A stretch of 54,465 nt of DNA from Galbitalea sp. SE-J8 (GCF_030345695.1 NZ_JAUASV010000023.1:1-54465), one strand, 5' to 3'. Counted from the first letter of the stretch, positions 1 through 8,845 are shown. The notes: generated from the sequence alone by a model not told the origin. Numbers and translations: made by a program.

Positions 1-1
1 G

Positions 2-157
2 TGGTTGCGGGGTGGTGTGGTGATCAAGGGTGCGACGGGGCGCACGTATCGGGTGGTTGTGAGGGATCGGGGCAAGACGCTCTCGGTGCGGGTGAAAGCC
101 GCCAGAGCCGGCTACACCACCGCGACCACCACCATCCGCACCACCGCGACCAGATAG
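2..157 (+). CDS. C-terminal end of a secreted Ig-like repeat protein (5' partial)
   Basis: This is the last 51 codons of a gene that starts outside the window; the frame is open from base 2 to TAG at 155-157. The peptide has a beta-rich repeat pattern (GATGRTYRV, then SVRVKAARAGYTTAT). That matches the 'added-complexity' Ig-like repeats (W..G..I.GATG..Y.V...D.G..LSVRVT..K.GY..A) at the ends of cell-wall or secreted proteins in Microbacteriaceae. The tail is Thr-rich and has no sortase motif. The overall function of the protein cannot be judged from this fragment. A hairpin terminator follows 23 bp downstream. Confidence 0.6.
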   Translation, partial: WLRGGVVIKGATGRTYRVVVRDRGKTLSVRVKAARAGYTTATTTIRTTATR

Positions 158-180
158 ACCCGCGCTCGCGCGCCGGGGAA

Positions 181-213
181 GGGCCCTCGCTCATCGGCTG
201 CGAGCGAGGGCCC
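181..213 (+). terminator. Hairpin terminator after the first gene
   Basis: Perfect 11-bp inverted repeat, GGGCCCTCGCT at 181-191 and AGCGAGGGCCC at 203-213, with an 11-nt loop. It lies between the partial gene and hisD. There is no T-tract, as is common for actinobacterial terminators. Confidence 0.7.
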
Positions 214-284
214 GTTCCCGAGCCCGCGCCACGATCCCCGGGAAGGGCGGCCGTCGGCGCGCGTGCCGGTAGCCTTGACCGGCC

Positions 285-1592
285 ATGATCCAGACGATCG
301 ACCTGACCGGTACCCCCGCCACTCGCGCCGACCTCGGCCGCCTCGTTCCGCGAGCCGCGGTCGACGTCGCCGCGGCATCCGGCGTCGCGGCCGAGCTCAT
401 CGCCGACGTCCGGGCGCGCGGCGAGGAGGCACTGTTCGACCAGGCCGAACGCCTCGACGGGGTGCGTCCCGAGGGCATCCGCGTGCACTCCGCGACGATC
501 GCGCAGGCCGTGCGCCAGCTGCCCGCGCCCGTGCGCGACGCGCTCGAGGAGGCCATCTCGCGCGTCACCGAGGCGACCCGCGCGCAGCTGCCCGCGCCGC
601 GCGTCACGACCGTGGCGCCCGGGGCGCAGATCATCCAGCGCTGGCAGCCGGTGAGCCGCGTCGGGTTCTACGTGCCGGGCGGCAAGGCCGTGTATCCGTC
701 GAGCGTCGTGATGAACGTCGTGCCCGCGCAGGTCGCGGGAGTCGCATCCGTCGCCCTCGCGAGCCCGCCGCAGCGTGCGTTCGACGGCAGCGTGCACCCG
801 ACCATCCTCGGCGCCGCCGGGCTGCTCGGCGTGGACGAGGTCTACGCCATGGGCGGCGCCGGCGCGATCGGCGCGTTCGCGTACGGCGTGCCCGCCCTGA
901 GCCTCGATCCCGTGCAGGTCATCACCGGTCCGGGCAACGTCTACGTCGCCGCGGCCAAGCGCCTCGTGCGCGGCGTCGCCGGCATCGACGCGGAGGCCGG
1001 GCCCACCGAGATCCTCGTCATCGCGGATGCCGGCGCCGACGCCCGCCTCGTCGCGGCCGACCTGCTCAGCCAGGCCGAGCACGACGAGCTCGCGGCGGCC
1101 GTGCTCGTCACCGACAGTCCGGAGCTCGCGGATGCCGTGCGCGTCGCACTGGGGGAGCTCGCGGCGGCCACGCGCCACGTCGAGCGCGTGCGGGCCGCGA
1201 TCGACGGCCGGCAGTCGGCGATCGTGCTCGTCGACGACCTGCCCGCGGCGGCCGCGTTCAGCAACGCGTACGGTCCGGAGCACCTCGAGATCCAGACCGT
1301 CGAGCCGGGCGCCGTGCTCGACCTCATCGAGAGCGCGGGGGCGATCTTCCTCGGACCGTACTCGCCGGTGAGCCTCGGCGACTACCTCGCCGGCTCGAAC
1401 CACGTGCTCCCGACGGGGGGACAGGCGCGCTTCACGCCCGGGCTCGGGGCGTACACGTTCCTGCGCCCGCAGCAGATCGTGAACTACTCGCGCGAGGCGC
1501 TCGGCGAGATCGAGTCGCGCATCGTGACGCTCGCCGAGGCCGAGGACCTCCCGGCCCACGGCGACGCGGTGACCGCCCGCTTCGCGCGCTGA
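285..1592 (+). CDS. hisD: Histidinol dehydrogenase
   Basis: 435 aa, the usual family length. It catalyses the last two steps of histidine synthesis, L-histidinol to L-histidine, using two NAD+ and a zinc ion in the cytoplasm. Visible signatures: GFYVPGGKAVYPS in the N-terminal half, the NAD-site stretch VITGPGNVYV, the zinc-ligand motif SQAEHDE, the catalytic pair in YGPEHLE, and GPYSPVSLGDY with SNHVLPT near the C-terminus. The start is the ATG at 285; a TAGCCT -10-like box at 270-275 lies 9 nt before it, so the leader is very short or absent. The gene stands alone: no other his gene follows, and nrdR is 240 bp downstream behind its own promoter. Confidence 0.97.
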   Translation: MIQTIDLTGTPATRADLGRLVPRAAVDVAAASGVAAELIADVRARGEEALFDQAERLDGVRPEGIRVHSATIAQAVRQLPAPVRDALEEAISRVTEATRAQLPAPRVTTVAPGAQIIQRWQPVSRVGFYVPGGKAVYPSSVVMNVVPAQVAGVASVALASPPQRAFDGSVHPTILGAAGLLGVDEVYAMGGAGAIGAFAYGVPALSLDPVQVITGPGNVYVAAAKRLVRGVAGIDAEAGPTEILVIADAGADARLVAADLLSQAEHDELAAAVLVTDSPELADAVRVALGELAAATRHVERVRAAIDGRQSAIVLVDDLPAAAAFSNAYGPEHLEIQTVEPGAVLDLIESAGAIFLGPYSPVSLGDYLAGSNHVLPTGGQARFTPGLGAYTFLRPQQIVNYSREALGEIESRIVTLAEAEDLPAHGDAVTARFAR

Positions 1593-1681
1593 CCGCCCCC
1601 GCCCCGCCCCGCCGCTGCCTCCGCCTGCCGCTGCCGCCGCCGCCCTCCGCCTGCCGCTGCCGCTGCCGCCGCCCACCGGTG

Positions 1682-1769
1682 CAACGGATTTCACGGATGT
1701 TCGGGTGGTCCGCACCACGACAGGCGGGATGTAGAGGCGGATGACGCACAAAGTCCGTGAGATCCGTTG
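1682..1769. repeat. Long imperfect inverted repeat upstream of nrdR
   Basis: CAACGGATTTCACGGAT at 1682-1698 pairs with GTCCGTGAGATCCGTTG at 1753-1769 (15 of 17 positions), with a 54-nt interior holding a small hairpin GTGGT-CCGC-ACCAC (1705-1718). The rest of the hisD-nrdR spacer (1593-1681) is CCGCTGCC-type low-complexity sequence with no gene. It may be a hisD terminator or a dispersed palindromic element. Confidence 0.5.
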
Positions 1770-1834
1770 TGGACGGGGCGCCCGAGTGCGGCGTGCCCGC
1801 GCCGCACGGGTCGAGCGACTACCATCAAGGCGCC

Positions 1835-2302
1835 ATGTTCTGCCCCTTCTGCCGTCACCCGGACAGCCGCGTCATCGACTCGCGCACGAGCGATGACGGC
1901 CTCAGCATCCGTCGACGCCGGCAGTGCCCCGAGTGCGGCCGCCGGTTCTCGACCACCGAGACCGCGAGCCTCAACGTCATCAAGCGCAACGGGGTCGTCG
2001 AGCCATTCAGCCGGGAGAAGATCGTCTCGGGCGTGCGCAAGGCCTGCCAGGGACGTCCCGTGACCGACAGCGATCTCGCCGTGCTCGCGCAGCGCGTCGA
2101 GGAGACGATTCGCGCGACGGGCGCCGCGCAGATCGACGCGAACGACATCGGCCTGGCGATCCTCGCACCGCTCCGCGAGCTCGACGAGGTGGCGTACCTG
2201 CGCTTCGCGAGCGTGTACCAGGCGTTCGAGTCGCTCGACGACTTCGAGTCGGCGATCGCCACGCTCCGCAGCGAGGACACCGGCTCGGCCACCCCCGCCT
2301 GA
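1835..2302 (+). CDS. nrdR: Transcriptional repressor NrdR
   Basis: 155 aa, typical length. NrdR is a zinc-ribbon/ATP-cone regulator that senses (d)ATP and represses ribonucleotide reductase genes. The protein begins [17 protein letters not shown] with the first zinc cysteine pair, and [10 protein letters not shown] supplies the second. The ATP-cone follows from about residue 45 ([16 protein letters not shown]). I chose ATG 1835 because the zinc ribbon must start there; the frame is open further upstream but encodes nothing conserved. TACCAT at 1820-1825 is a plausible -10 nine nt before it. The last residues (GSATPA) and the stop codon come from the first unit of the tandem repeat that follows. 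Confidence 0.96.
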   Translation: MFCPFCRHPDSRVIDSRTSDDGLSIRRRRQCPECGRRFSTTETASLNVIKRNGVVEPFSREKIVSGVRKACQGRPVTDSDLAVLAQRVEETIRATGAAQIDANDIGLAILAPLRELDEVAYLRFASVYQAFESLDDFESAIATLRSEDTGSATPA

Positions 2303-2424
2303 GCTCGGCCACCCCCGCCCGAGCTCGGCCACCGGCTGAGCTCCACCACCCCGCCTGAGCTCGGCCACCCCCGCCCGAGCTCGGCCACCCCCCGCCCGAG
2401 GCGGAGCGGGCCACCCCCGCCCGA
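2281..2424 (+). repeat. Tandem repeat of about 20 bp (GAGCTCGGCCACCCCCGCC)
   Basis: Five to six imperfect units of GAGCTCGGCCACCCCCGCC fill the gap between nrdR and pyrD. The first unit is the coding end of nrdR; the last runs up to the pyrD promoter (TACCCT at 2425-2430). Confidence 0.85.
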
Positions 2425-2440
2425 TACCCTGAACGCAGCC

Positions 2441-3460
2441 ATGTATCGACTGCTGTTCGCCCTCGTCCTGTCGCGCCTCGACCCGGAGCTCGCGCATCAC
2501 GCGGCGATGCTGGTCATCCGTGCGCTCGGTCTCGTCCCCGGACTCGTGCGCCCCGTCACCCGCGCGCGCGCCGACCTCGCCGTCGAGACGCTCGGGCTGC
2601 GGTTCGAGTCGCCGTTCGGCGTCGCCGCGGGCTTCGACAAGAACGCGGTCGGCATCCGTGGCCTGTGGGCGCTCGGCTTCGGCCACGTCGAGACGGGCAC
2701 CGTCACCGCCGTGCCGCAGCCGGGCAACCCGAAGCCGCGGCTGTTCCGCCTGAAGGCCGACCGCGCGCTCATCAACCGGATGGGGTTCAACAACCGGGGA
2801 GCGGATGCCGCGGCCGCCCGCATCGCAGCCGCGACCCGTCGGGCGGACCGGCCGATCATCGGCGCGAACATCGGGAAGAGCCGCGTGGTCGAGGTCGACG
2901 ACGCGATCGGCGACTACCTGCTCTCGACGCGCGCCCTCGCCCCGGTCGCGGACTACCTCGTCATCAACGTCAGCTCGCCGAACACGCCGGGGCTGCGCGG
3001 TCTGCAGGAGCTCGACCGGCTCGCCCCGCTGCTCGACGCGGTGGTCGGCGCCGCCGGCACGACCCCCGTGCTCGTGAAGATCGCCCCCGATCTCACGGAT
3101 GACGAGGCCGGCCGGATCGCCGACCTCGCGGTCGCCCGCGGGCTCGCCGGCATCATCGCGACGAACACCACGGTCGGACGGGACGGGCTCCGCACGGATG
3201 CCGCGGTCGTCGCGGCCGCCGGCGCGGGCGGCCTGTCCGGGCCACCGGTCGCGGCGCGCTCGATCGAGCTGCTGCGGCTGCTGCGCGCGCGGGTGCCCGC
3301 GGACTACTGCCTGATCTCCGCCGGGGGAGTGCAGACCGCCGCCGACGTCGCCGAGCGGCTCGCGGCGGGGGCGACGCTCGTGCAGGGCTACACGGCGTTC
3401 CTCTACGAGGGCCCGGGCTGGGCGCGCCGCATCAACCGCGGCCTCGCGACAGGCCGATAG
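2441..3460 (+). CDS. pyrD: Dihydroorotate dehydrogenase (quinone), class 2
   Basis: 339 aa. Membrane-associated FMN enzyme that oxidises dihydroorotate to orotate in pyrimidine synthesis and passes electrons to the quinone pool. The N-terminal helix (MYRLLFALVLSRLDPELAHH) is the membrane-docking extension that separates class 2 from class 1. FMN and substrate motifs: GVAAGFDKNA, GFNNRGAD, and NVSSPNTPGLRGLQ carrying the class 2 catalytic serine, then TNTTVGR, GGLSGPP and ISAGGV. ATG 2441 is preceded by TACCCT (2425-2430) ten nt upstream. It is the only pyr gene here. Confidence 0.97.
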   Translation: MYRLLFALVLSRLDPELAHHAAMLVIRALGLVPGLVRPVTRARADLAVETLGLRFESPFGVAAGFDKNAVGIRGLWALGFGHVETGTVTAVPQPGNPKPRLFRLKADRALINRMGFNNRGADAAAARIAAATRRADRPIIGANIGKSRVVEVDDAIGDYLLSTRALAPVADYLVINVSSPNTPGLRGLQELDRLAPLLDAVVGAAGTTPVLVKIAPDLTDDEAGRIADLAVARGLAGIIATNTTVGRDGLRTDAAVVAAAGAGGLSGPPVAARSIELLRLLRARVPADYCLISAGGVQTAADVAERLAAGATLVQGYTAFLYEGPGWARRINRGLATGR

Positions 3461-3477
3461 CCCGCGATGGGGCGCAC

Positions 3478-3650
3478 ACTCGCCGGCTGAGCTGCCCGCG
3501 AGCGGAGCGAGCAGGCGTATCGAAGCCGTGCCACGCACGATCCAGTGCGACGCTCGACGCTTCGTCGCGAGCTGCTCAGCGCCCGCATTCGCGAGCTGCT
3601 CAGCGACCGAGCACGCGTGCTGCTCAGCGCCCCGGGTTGGGGCTGCGCGG
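3478..3650. repeat. Dispersed and short direct repeats in the pyrD-DUF3043 gap
   Basis: 3485-3533 resembles the GGTTGAGGAGC...GCGAGC...TCTCGAAACC repeat family also found at 38.7-38.9 kb (GGCTGAGCTGCCCGCGAGC... GTATCGAAGCC). It is followed by three copies of GCGAGCTGCTCAGCG-like units (3578, 3592 and 3616 regions). No gene is apparent in 3461-3676. Confidence 0.55.
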
Positions 3651-3676
3651 CGCGCCGATGCCCGCGCCGCCCGCGA

Positions 3677-4243
3677 TCAGAGGCTCGGGTACGCCCCGCG
3701 CTTGACCTGCGCCTTCGGCAGGCGCATCGGGCGCAGTTGGAACGAGCGCATCGCGGCGTACCAGCGCACGCGCTCGACCCGGTCCCCGTACTTCGCGCGC
3801 AGCTTGCGGGTGAGCGAGAAGCCGAGCACGACGGAGTCGAGGATCGCGAGCACGAAGAACGCGTAGAGCACGTAGATCGAGTACAGCTGGATCGCGGAGT
3901 CGAAGAAGCTCAGCAGGATGACCAGGACCATGACCGGGATGAGCAGCTCGCCGACGCTCCAGCGCGCGTCGACCCAGTCGCGCACGAACTTCTTCTGCGG
4001 GCCGCGGTCGCGCACCGGGAGGTACTTCTCCTCGCCCGCGGCGAGGCCGACCCGGGCGCGCTCGCGCTCGGCGGCCGATGTGGCACGGGACTGACGTCGC
4101 GCCTCGGCGCGGTCGGAGACGACGAGGGGTCGCCGGTTCGCCGCCTCGCGCTCGCGCCGCGACGGCGTCGCGCGTCCCTTGCCGCTCGCGGCCTCGGTCG
4201 TCGCCTCGGCGTCGACGTCGCTCGTCTCGTGCTGCTTCGCCAC
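3677..4243 (-). CDS. DUF3043 family membrane protein
   Basis: 188 aa from the preferred start. The N-terminal half is charged and basic (SRREREAANRRP, ARRQSRATSAAERERARVG). After EKYLPVRDRGPQKKFVRDWVDAR come two membrane helices (LLIPVMVLVILLSFF and YVLYAFFVLAILDSVVLGF) and a basic tail ending KRGAYPSL. This layout and the RGPQKKFVRDWVDARW stretch are typical of the actinobacterial DUF3043 family, whose function is unknown. I chose GTG 4243 (VAKQHET...) because AACGAGGA sits at the right distance before it; an in-frame GTG at 4267 would add 8 residues but has no ribosome site. Divergent from the M20 peptidase. Confidence 0.85.
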   Translation of the reverse strand: MAKQHETSDVDAEATTEAASGKGRATPSRREREAANRRPLVVSDRAEARRQSRATSAAERERARVGLAAGEEKYLPVRDRGPQKKFVRDWVDARWSVGELLIPVMVLVILLSFFDSAIQLYSIYVLYAFFVLAILDSVVLGFSLTRKLRAKYGDRVERVRWYAAMRSFQLRPMRLPKAQVKRGAYPSL

Positions 4244-4268
4244 GGGAAAGTCCTCGTTCCTGTCCACT

Positions 4269-4274
4269 TAAGAT
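4269..4274 (+). promoter_or_regulatory. -10 box of a leaderless promoter (M20 peptidase)
   Basis: TAAGAT ends 7 nt before ATG 4282, so transcription should begin at or next to the start codon. No Shine-Dalgarno sequence is present. Confidence 0.65.
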
Positions 4275-4281
4275 TACCCGC

Positions 4282-5685
4282 ATGACCCTGCTCCCCCCGA
4301 CCCCGTCCGTCGACAGCGAACGCATCGCGGAGGCCGTCGCCGCCGGCTTCCCGGCCGCGGTCGCCGACCTCGGCCGCCTCGTGCGCATCCCGTCCGTGTC
4401 GTGGGACGGCTTCGACCCCGAGAACGTGGCCCGCAGCGCCGAGGCGGTCGCCGAGCTCGCGCGCGCGACGGGCGTGTTCGACACGGTCGACATCCGCCGG
4501 TCGCGCATCGGGGACACGGATGTGCTCGGCCAGCCCGCGGTCATCGCGCGGCGCGCGGCGCGCGGCGGCCGTCCCACGATCCTGCTCTACGCGCACCACG
4601 ACGTGCAGCCGCCCGGGCAGGACGAGGACTGGGAGTCGAAGCCGTTCGAGCCGACGGCGCGCGGCGACCGGCTGTACGGACGCGGCTCGGCCGACGACAA
4701 GGCGGGCGTGATGTCGCACATCGCCGCGATCCGCGCCCTCGTCGAGGCGACCGGACCCGACCTCCAGGTCGGCATCGCGCTCTACATCGAGGGCGAGGAG
4801 GAGTTCGCCTCGCGCTCCTTCTCGAACTTCCTCCTCGACAACCGCGACGACCTCGCGGCCGACGTGATCGTCGTCGCGGACGGCGGCAACTGGGACCTCG
4901 ACACCCCCGCGCTCACCGTGTCGCTGCGGGGCAACGTGACGTTCCGGCTCACCGTGACGACGCTCGAGCACGCGTCGCACTCCGGCGTGTTCGGGGGAGC
5001 GGTGCCGGATGCGATGCTCGCGATGACCCGCCTGCTCGCGTCGTTCCACGACGAGCGCGGCGCGGTCGCGGTCGCGGGCCTCACGAGCCACGAGGCGCCG
5101 ACGCCGGAGTACGGCGAGGCGAAGCTGCGCGAGGAGGCGGCGCTGCTGCCGGGCGTCTCGCCGATCGGCACGGGCGAGATCCTCGAGCGGCTCTGGTTCC
5201 AGCCGTCGATCACGGTCACCGGCATCGACGCGCCGACCGTGCTGAACGCGTCAAACACGCTCATCCCGAGCGTGAGCGTGCGCGTCAGCGTGCGCATCGC
5301 CCCCGGTCAGACGACGGATGCGGCCATCGCCGCGATCCGCGACCACATCGCCCGCCACACCCCGTTCGGCGCCACGGTCGAGCTCTCCGAGCCCGACGCG
5401 GGCAGCCCGTTCCTCGTCGACACGAGCGGCTGGGCGGTCGCCGACGCCGGTGACGCGATGTCGACCGCGTACGGACGCGAGGTCGTGCAGGTCGGCTCCG
5501 GCGGCAGCATCCCGTTCGTCGCGGATCTGACGGCGGTGTTCCCCGACGCGCAGATCCTCATCACGGGCGTCGAGGACCCCGACTCGCGCGCCCACAGCCC
5601 GAACGAGTCGCTGCACCTGCCGACGTTCCGCCGCGGCATCCACGCCGAGGCGCTGCTCCTGGCCAAACTCGACGCGCGCGCATAG
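4282..5685 (+). CDS. M20 family metallopeptidase (dipeptidase)
   Basis: 467 aa. Cytoplasmic zinc exopeptidase of the M20 family, expected to cleave dipeptides or N-acyl amino acids. Metal and catalytic motifs: YAHHDVQPPG (metal His and catalytic Asp), YGRGSADDKAG (bridging Asp), EGEEEFAS (catalytic Glu and metal Glu), and HSPNESLHLPT near the end (last metal His). The lid/dimerisation domain lies between about residues 205 and 335 and includes LEHASHSGVFGG. The start at 4282 is set by the leaderless -10 box; the frame continues upstream but only across the divergent gene. The exact substrate is not readable from sequence. Confidence 0.93.
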   Translation: MTLLPPTPSVDSERIAEAVAAGFPAAVADLGRLVRIPSVSWDGFDPENVARSAEAVAELARATGVFDTVDIRRSRIGDTDVLGQPAVIARRAARGGRPTILLYAHHDVQPPGQDEDWESKPFEPTARGDRLYGRGSADDKAGVMSHIAAIRALVEATGPDLQVGIALYIEGEEEFASRSFSNFLLDNRDDLAADVIVVADGGNWDLDTPALTVSLRGNVTFRLTVTTLEHASHSGVFGGAVPDAMLAMTRLLASFHDERGAVAVAGLTSHEAPTPEYGEAKLREEAALLPGVSPIGTGEILERLWFQPSITVTGIDAPTVLNASNTLIPSVSVRVSVRIAPGQTTDAAIAAIRDHIARHTPFGATVELSEPDAGSPFLVDTSGWAVADAGDAMSTAYGREVVQVGSGGSIPFVADLTAVFPDAQILITGVEDPDSRAHSPNESLHLPTFRRGIHAEALLLAKLDARA

Positions 5686-5708
5686 AGCGCGCGCAGCATC
5701 CGCGTGCT

Positions 5709-5714
5709 TACAAT
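5709..5714 (+). promoter_or_regulatory. -10 box of a leaderless promoter (erpA)
   Basis: TACAAT followed by 6 nt and ATG 5721. No ribosome-binding site is visible, so a leaderless transcript is likely. Confidence 0.65.
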
Positions 5715-5720
5715 CAGCCC

Positions 5721-6077
5721 ATGACCGACACGACTCTCACCACGGCCGCGCACGGCGTGGGCCTCACCGACACCGCGGCCGCCAAGGTCAGGAGCCTGCT
5801 CGTGCAGGAGGGTCGTGACGACCTGCGCCTGCGTCTCGCGGTGCAGCCCGGCGGCTGCTCGGGTCTCATCTACCAGCTCTACTTCGACGAGCGCGAGCTC
5901 GACGGCGACGCGATCCGCGAGTTCGGCGACGGCGTCGAGGTCGTCGTCGACCCGATGAGCGTGCCCTACCTCGACGGGGCCACGATCGACTTCGAGGACA
6001 CCATCCAGAAGCAGGGTTTCACGATCGACAACCCGAACGCGACGGGGAGCTGCGCCTGCGGCGACAGCTTCCACTGA
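5721..6077 (+). CDS. erpA: A-type iron-sulfur cluster carrier (ErpA/HesB family)
   Basis: 118 aa, full family length. It receives Fe-S clusters from the Suf scaffold and inserts them into apo-enzymes in the cytoplasm. The three ligand cysteines are present: one in QPGGCSGLIYQL (about residue 46) and two in the C-terminal GSCACGDSFH. VDPMSVPYLDGATIDF is the conserved core. It lies between the peptidase and the cytochrome oxidase genes, a common actinobacterial position, and a strong terminator separates it from ctaC. ErpA and the SufA/IscA types cannot be told apart with certainty by sequence alone. Confidence 0.9.
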   Translation: MTDTTLTTAAHGVGLTDTAAAKVRSLLVQEGRDDLRLRLAVQPGGCSGLIYQLYFDERELDGDAIREFGDGVEVVVDPMSVPYLDGATIDFEDTIQKQGFTIDNPNATGSCACGDSFH

Positions 6078-6140
6078 CGCGCGCGAACCGCACGCACTGA
6101 CGAGCGGATGCCGTCCCGCGAACGCGGGCGACACACGTCG

Positions 6141-6175
6141 GCGAGGGGCCGTCCCGGCAAGGGGCGGCCCCTCGC
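6141..6175 (+). terminator. Terminator between erpA and ctaC
   Basis: Perfect 11-bp stem, GCGAGGGGCCG (6141-6151) with CGGCCCCTCGC (6165-6175), and a 13-nt loop. It ends 5 bp before the ctaC -10 region. Confidence 0.8.
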
Positions 6176-6180
6176 GTGGT

Positions 6181-6188
6181 TATAGACT
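6181..6188 (+). promoter_or_regulatory. -10 region of the ctaC promoter
   Basis: TATAGACT contains overlapping TATAGA and TAGACT hexamers. The transcript would have a leader of about 30 nt carrying GAGAGG (6214-6219), six nt before GTG 6226. Confidence 0.6.
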
Positions 6189-6225
6189 GGCGAGGTTCCA
6201 CCCCAACCAAACCGAGAGGTAACCG

Positions 6226-7119
6226 GTGCGCTCCAATCGCCTCCGCCGATGGGCAGTTCTTCCGATCGCCGTGGGCGTGGCGGGCATCCTGGCCGGGTGC
6301 ACGCAGCAGCAGCTGCAGGGGTGGCTGCCGGGCTCGCCGGACACGACGAACCAGACCTCGACCACCATCGGCCTGTGGGTCACGTCGTGGATCGTGCTGC
6401 TCGCGGTGGGCGTCGTGACGTGGAGCCTCATCATCTGGGCGGCGGTCGTCTACCGCCGTCGCAAGGGCCAGACCGGCCTGCCGGTGCAGCTGCGCTACAA
6501 CCTCCCGGTCGAGATCTTCTACACGATCGTGCCGCTCATCCTGGTCGTCGGCTTCTTCGCCTTCACGGCGCGCGACCAGGCCTCGATCGAGGCGGACCCG
6601 GGCAATCCCGACGTCAAGATCGAGGTGTTCGGCAAGCGCTGGTCGTGGGACTTCAACTACCTCGACTCGAACGTGCACACCGCCGGCATCCAGGCGCAGG
6701 ACCGCCTCAACGACGACGGCTCGATCGACGAGTCGAAGCTGCCGGTGCTGTACCTGCCCGTGGGCGAGAAGGTGCAGATCGACATCGAGTCGCGCGACGT
6801 CATCCACTCCTTCTGGATCATCGACTTCCTCTACAAGAAGGACATGATCCCGGGCAAGACCAACCACTGGTACTTCACGCCCACCAAGGAGGGCACCTAC
6901 AAGGGCAAGTGCGCCGAGCTCTGCGGCCAGTACCACTCGCTCATGCTCTTCACCGTCAAGGTCGTCTCGCCCGACGAGTACGCCGCCTACGTCGCATCGC
7001 TCGCAGCCAGCCCCGACACGCAGGGCCTGCTGGGCTCCGACTACAACACGCTGTCCAACGATCCGGGTACGGGCCCCGCGCCCGAGCCCGAGTCCGCGTC
7101 GACCGATTCAGGGGAGTAA
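6226..7119 (+). CDS. ctaC: Cytochrome c oxidase subunit II (lipoprotein)
   Basis: 297 aa. Subunit II of the aa3-type terminal oxidase; its CuA centre takes electrons from the di-heme cytochrome QcrC. An N-terminal signal ends in the lipobox GILAGC (Cys about residue 25). Two membrane helices follow (WIVLLAVGVVTWSLIIWAAVVY and EIFYTIVPLILVVGFFAF), then an extracytoplasmic cupredoxin domain. The CuA ligands are the first His in DVIHSFW and the cluster CAELCGQYHSLM. The start is GTG 6226 with GAGAGG upstream. First gene of ctaC-ctaD-ctaF; ctaD starts 6 nt after its stop. Confidence 0.97.
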   Translation: MRSNRLRRWAVLPIAVGVAGILAGCTQQQLQGWLPGSPDTTNQTSTTIGLWVTSWIVLLAVGVVTWSLIIWAAVVYRRRKGQTGLPVQLRYNLPVEIFYTIVPLILVVGFFAFTARDQASIEADPGNPDVKIEVFGKRWSWDFNYLDSNVHTAGIQAQDRLNDDGSIDESKLPVLYLPVGEKVQIDIESRDVIHSFWIIDFLYKKDMIPGKTNHWYFTPTKEGTYKGKCAELCGQYHSLMLFTVKVVSPDEYAAYVASLAASPDTQGLLGSDYNTLSNDPGTGPAPEPESASTDSGE

Positions 7120-7125
7120 CTCGCG

Positions 7126-8844
7126 ATGACCGCCACCTTCGAAGCGACCTCGGGGCTGTCCACCCCGCGCGTGGCCCGCCGCGGCAACGTCGTCGTCAAC
7201 TGGATCACGTCGACCGACCACAAGACGATCGGGTACATGTACCTGATCACGTCGTTCGCGTACTTCCTCATCGGCGGCGTGCTCGCCCTCGTCATCCGCA
7301 CCGAGCTGTTCACGCCGGGGCTCGACATCGTGCAGACCGCGGAGCAGTACAACCAGCTGTTCACGATGCACGGCACGATCATGCTGCTGATGTTCGCGAC
7401 GCCGCTGTTCTTCGGCTTCGCGAACGCGATCATGCCGCTGCAGATCGGCGCGCCCGACGTCGCGTTCCCGCGGCTCAACGCGTTCTCGTTCTGGCTGTTC
7501 TTCTTCGGCTCGTTCATCGCCGTCTCGGGCTTCTTCACCCCGCAGGGCGCTGCGAGCTTCGGCTGGTTCGCCTACGCGCCGCTCTCGGACACGACCTTCA
7601 CGCCCGGCCTCGGCGGCAACCTGTGGGTGTTCGGCCTGGGCCTGTCGGGCTTCGGCACGATCCTCGGCGGCGTGAACTTCATCACGACGATCATCACGAT
7701 GCGCGCCCCGGGCATGACGATGTTCCGGATGCCGATCTTCACCTGGAACGCGCTCGTCACGTCGATCCTCGTGCTGATGGCGTTCCCGGTGCTCGCCGCG
7801 GCGATGTTCGCGCTCGGCATGGACCGCGTGTTCGACGCGCACTTCTACGACCCGGCCAACGGCGGCGCCATCCTCTGGCAGCACCTGTTCTGGTTCTTCG
7901 GCCATCCGGAGGTCTACATCATCGCGCTGCCGTTCTTCGGCATCGTGTCGGAGATCTTCCCGGTGTTCAGCCGCAAGCCGATCTTCGGCTATCGCACGCT
8001 GATCTTCGCGACGATCGCGATCGCCGCGCTGTCGGTGACGGTGTGGGCGCACCACATGTACGTCACGGGCTCCGTGCTGCTGCCGTTCTTCTCGCTGCTC
8101 ACGATGCTCATCGCGGTGCCGACGGGCGTGAAGATCTTCAACTGGATCGGCACGATGTGGCGCGGCTCGCTCACGTTCGAGACGCCGATGCTGTGGTCGA
8201 TCGGCTTCCTCATCACGTTCACGTTCGGCGGCCTGACCGGCGTCATCCTCGCGAGCCCGCCGCTCGACTTCCACGTCTCGGACACCTACTTCGTCGTCGC
8301 CCACTTCCACTACGTGGTCTTCGGCACGGTCGTGTTCGCGATGTTCGCGGGCTTCTACTTCTGGTGGCCGAAGTGGACCGGGCGCATGCTCAACGAGCGC
8401 CTCGGCAAGATCCACTTCTGGCTGCTGTTCATCGGGTTCCACACGACGTTCCTGGTGCAGCACTGGCTCGGCGTCGTCGGCATGCCCCGGCGCTACGCGA
8501 CCTACCTGCCCGATGACGGGTTCACCTGGATGAACCAGCTCTCGACGATCGGGTCGTTCATCCTCGGCGTCTCGCTGCTGCCGTTCCTGTTCAACGTGTG
8601 GATCACGGCGCGCACCGCGCCGAAGGTCACCGTGAACGACCCGTGGGGCTTCTCGCGCTCGCTCGAGTGGGCGACGAGCTGCCCGCCCCCGCGGCACAAC
8701 TTCACGTCGATCCCGCGCATCCGTTCCGAGTCGCCGGCGTTCGACCTCAACCACCCCGAGGCGGGCATCCCGGTGGGCGTCGGTCCCACGAAGGATGCGC
8801 CGGACGCCCCCGTCGTCGACCTCGCCGACGAGAAGGTGAAGTGA
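7126..8844 (+). CDS. ctaD: Cytochrome c oxidase subunit I
   Basis: 572 aa, about 12 membrane helices. Catalytic heme a-heme a3/CuB subunit that reduces O2 and pumps protons. The heme a ligand His is in [10 protein letters not shown]; the CuB His and cross-linked Tyr are in [12 protein letters not shown]; the CuB His pair is in WAHHMY; heme a3/a ligands are in [11 protein letters not shown]. The proton-channel loop ([20 protein letters not shown]) is intact. It starts with ATG 7126 after a GGGGAG-like site and is followed directly by ctaF (1-nt gap). The C-terminal 60 residues are hydrophilic, as in other actinobacterial CtaD. Confidence 0.98.
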   Translation: MTATFEATSGLSTPRVARRGNVVVNWITSTDHKTIGYMYLITSFAYFLIGGVLALVIRTELFTPGLDIVQTAEQYNQLFTMHGTIMLLMFATPLFFGFANAIMPLQIGAPDVAFPRLNAFSFWLFFFGSFIAVSGFFTPQGAASFGWFAYAPLSDTTFTPGLGGNLWVFGLGLSGFGTILGGVNFITTIITMRAPGMTMFRMPIFTWNALVTSILVLMAFPVLAAAMFALGMDRVFDAHFYDPANGGAILWQHLFWFFGHPEVYIIALPFFGIVSEIFPVFSRKPIFGYRTLIFATIAIAALSVTVWAHHMYVTGSVLLPFFSLLTMLIAVPTGVKIFNWIGTMWRGSLTFETPMLWSIGFLITFTFGGLTGVILASPPLDFHVSDTYFVVAHFHYVVFGTVVFAMFAGFYFWWPKWTGRMLNERLGKIHFWLLFIGFHTTFLVQHWLGVVGMPRRYATYLPDDGFTWMNQLSTIGSFILGVSLLPFLFNVWITARTAPKVTVNDPWGFSRSLEWATSCPPPRHNFTSIPRIRSESPAFDLNHPEAGIPVGVGPTKDAPDAPVVDLADEKVK

Positions 8845-8845
8845 C

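Noticed and set aside
1682-1769. NrdR box
   Set aside because: The inverted repeat does not match the AT-rich NrdR box (ACANWATATNTWGTGT-like).
1741-1834. Upstream ATG/GTG starts for nrdR
   Set aside because: They add residues before the MFCPFC zinc ribbon that all NrdR proteins start with.
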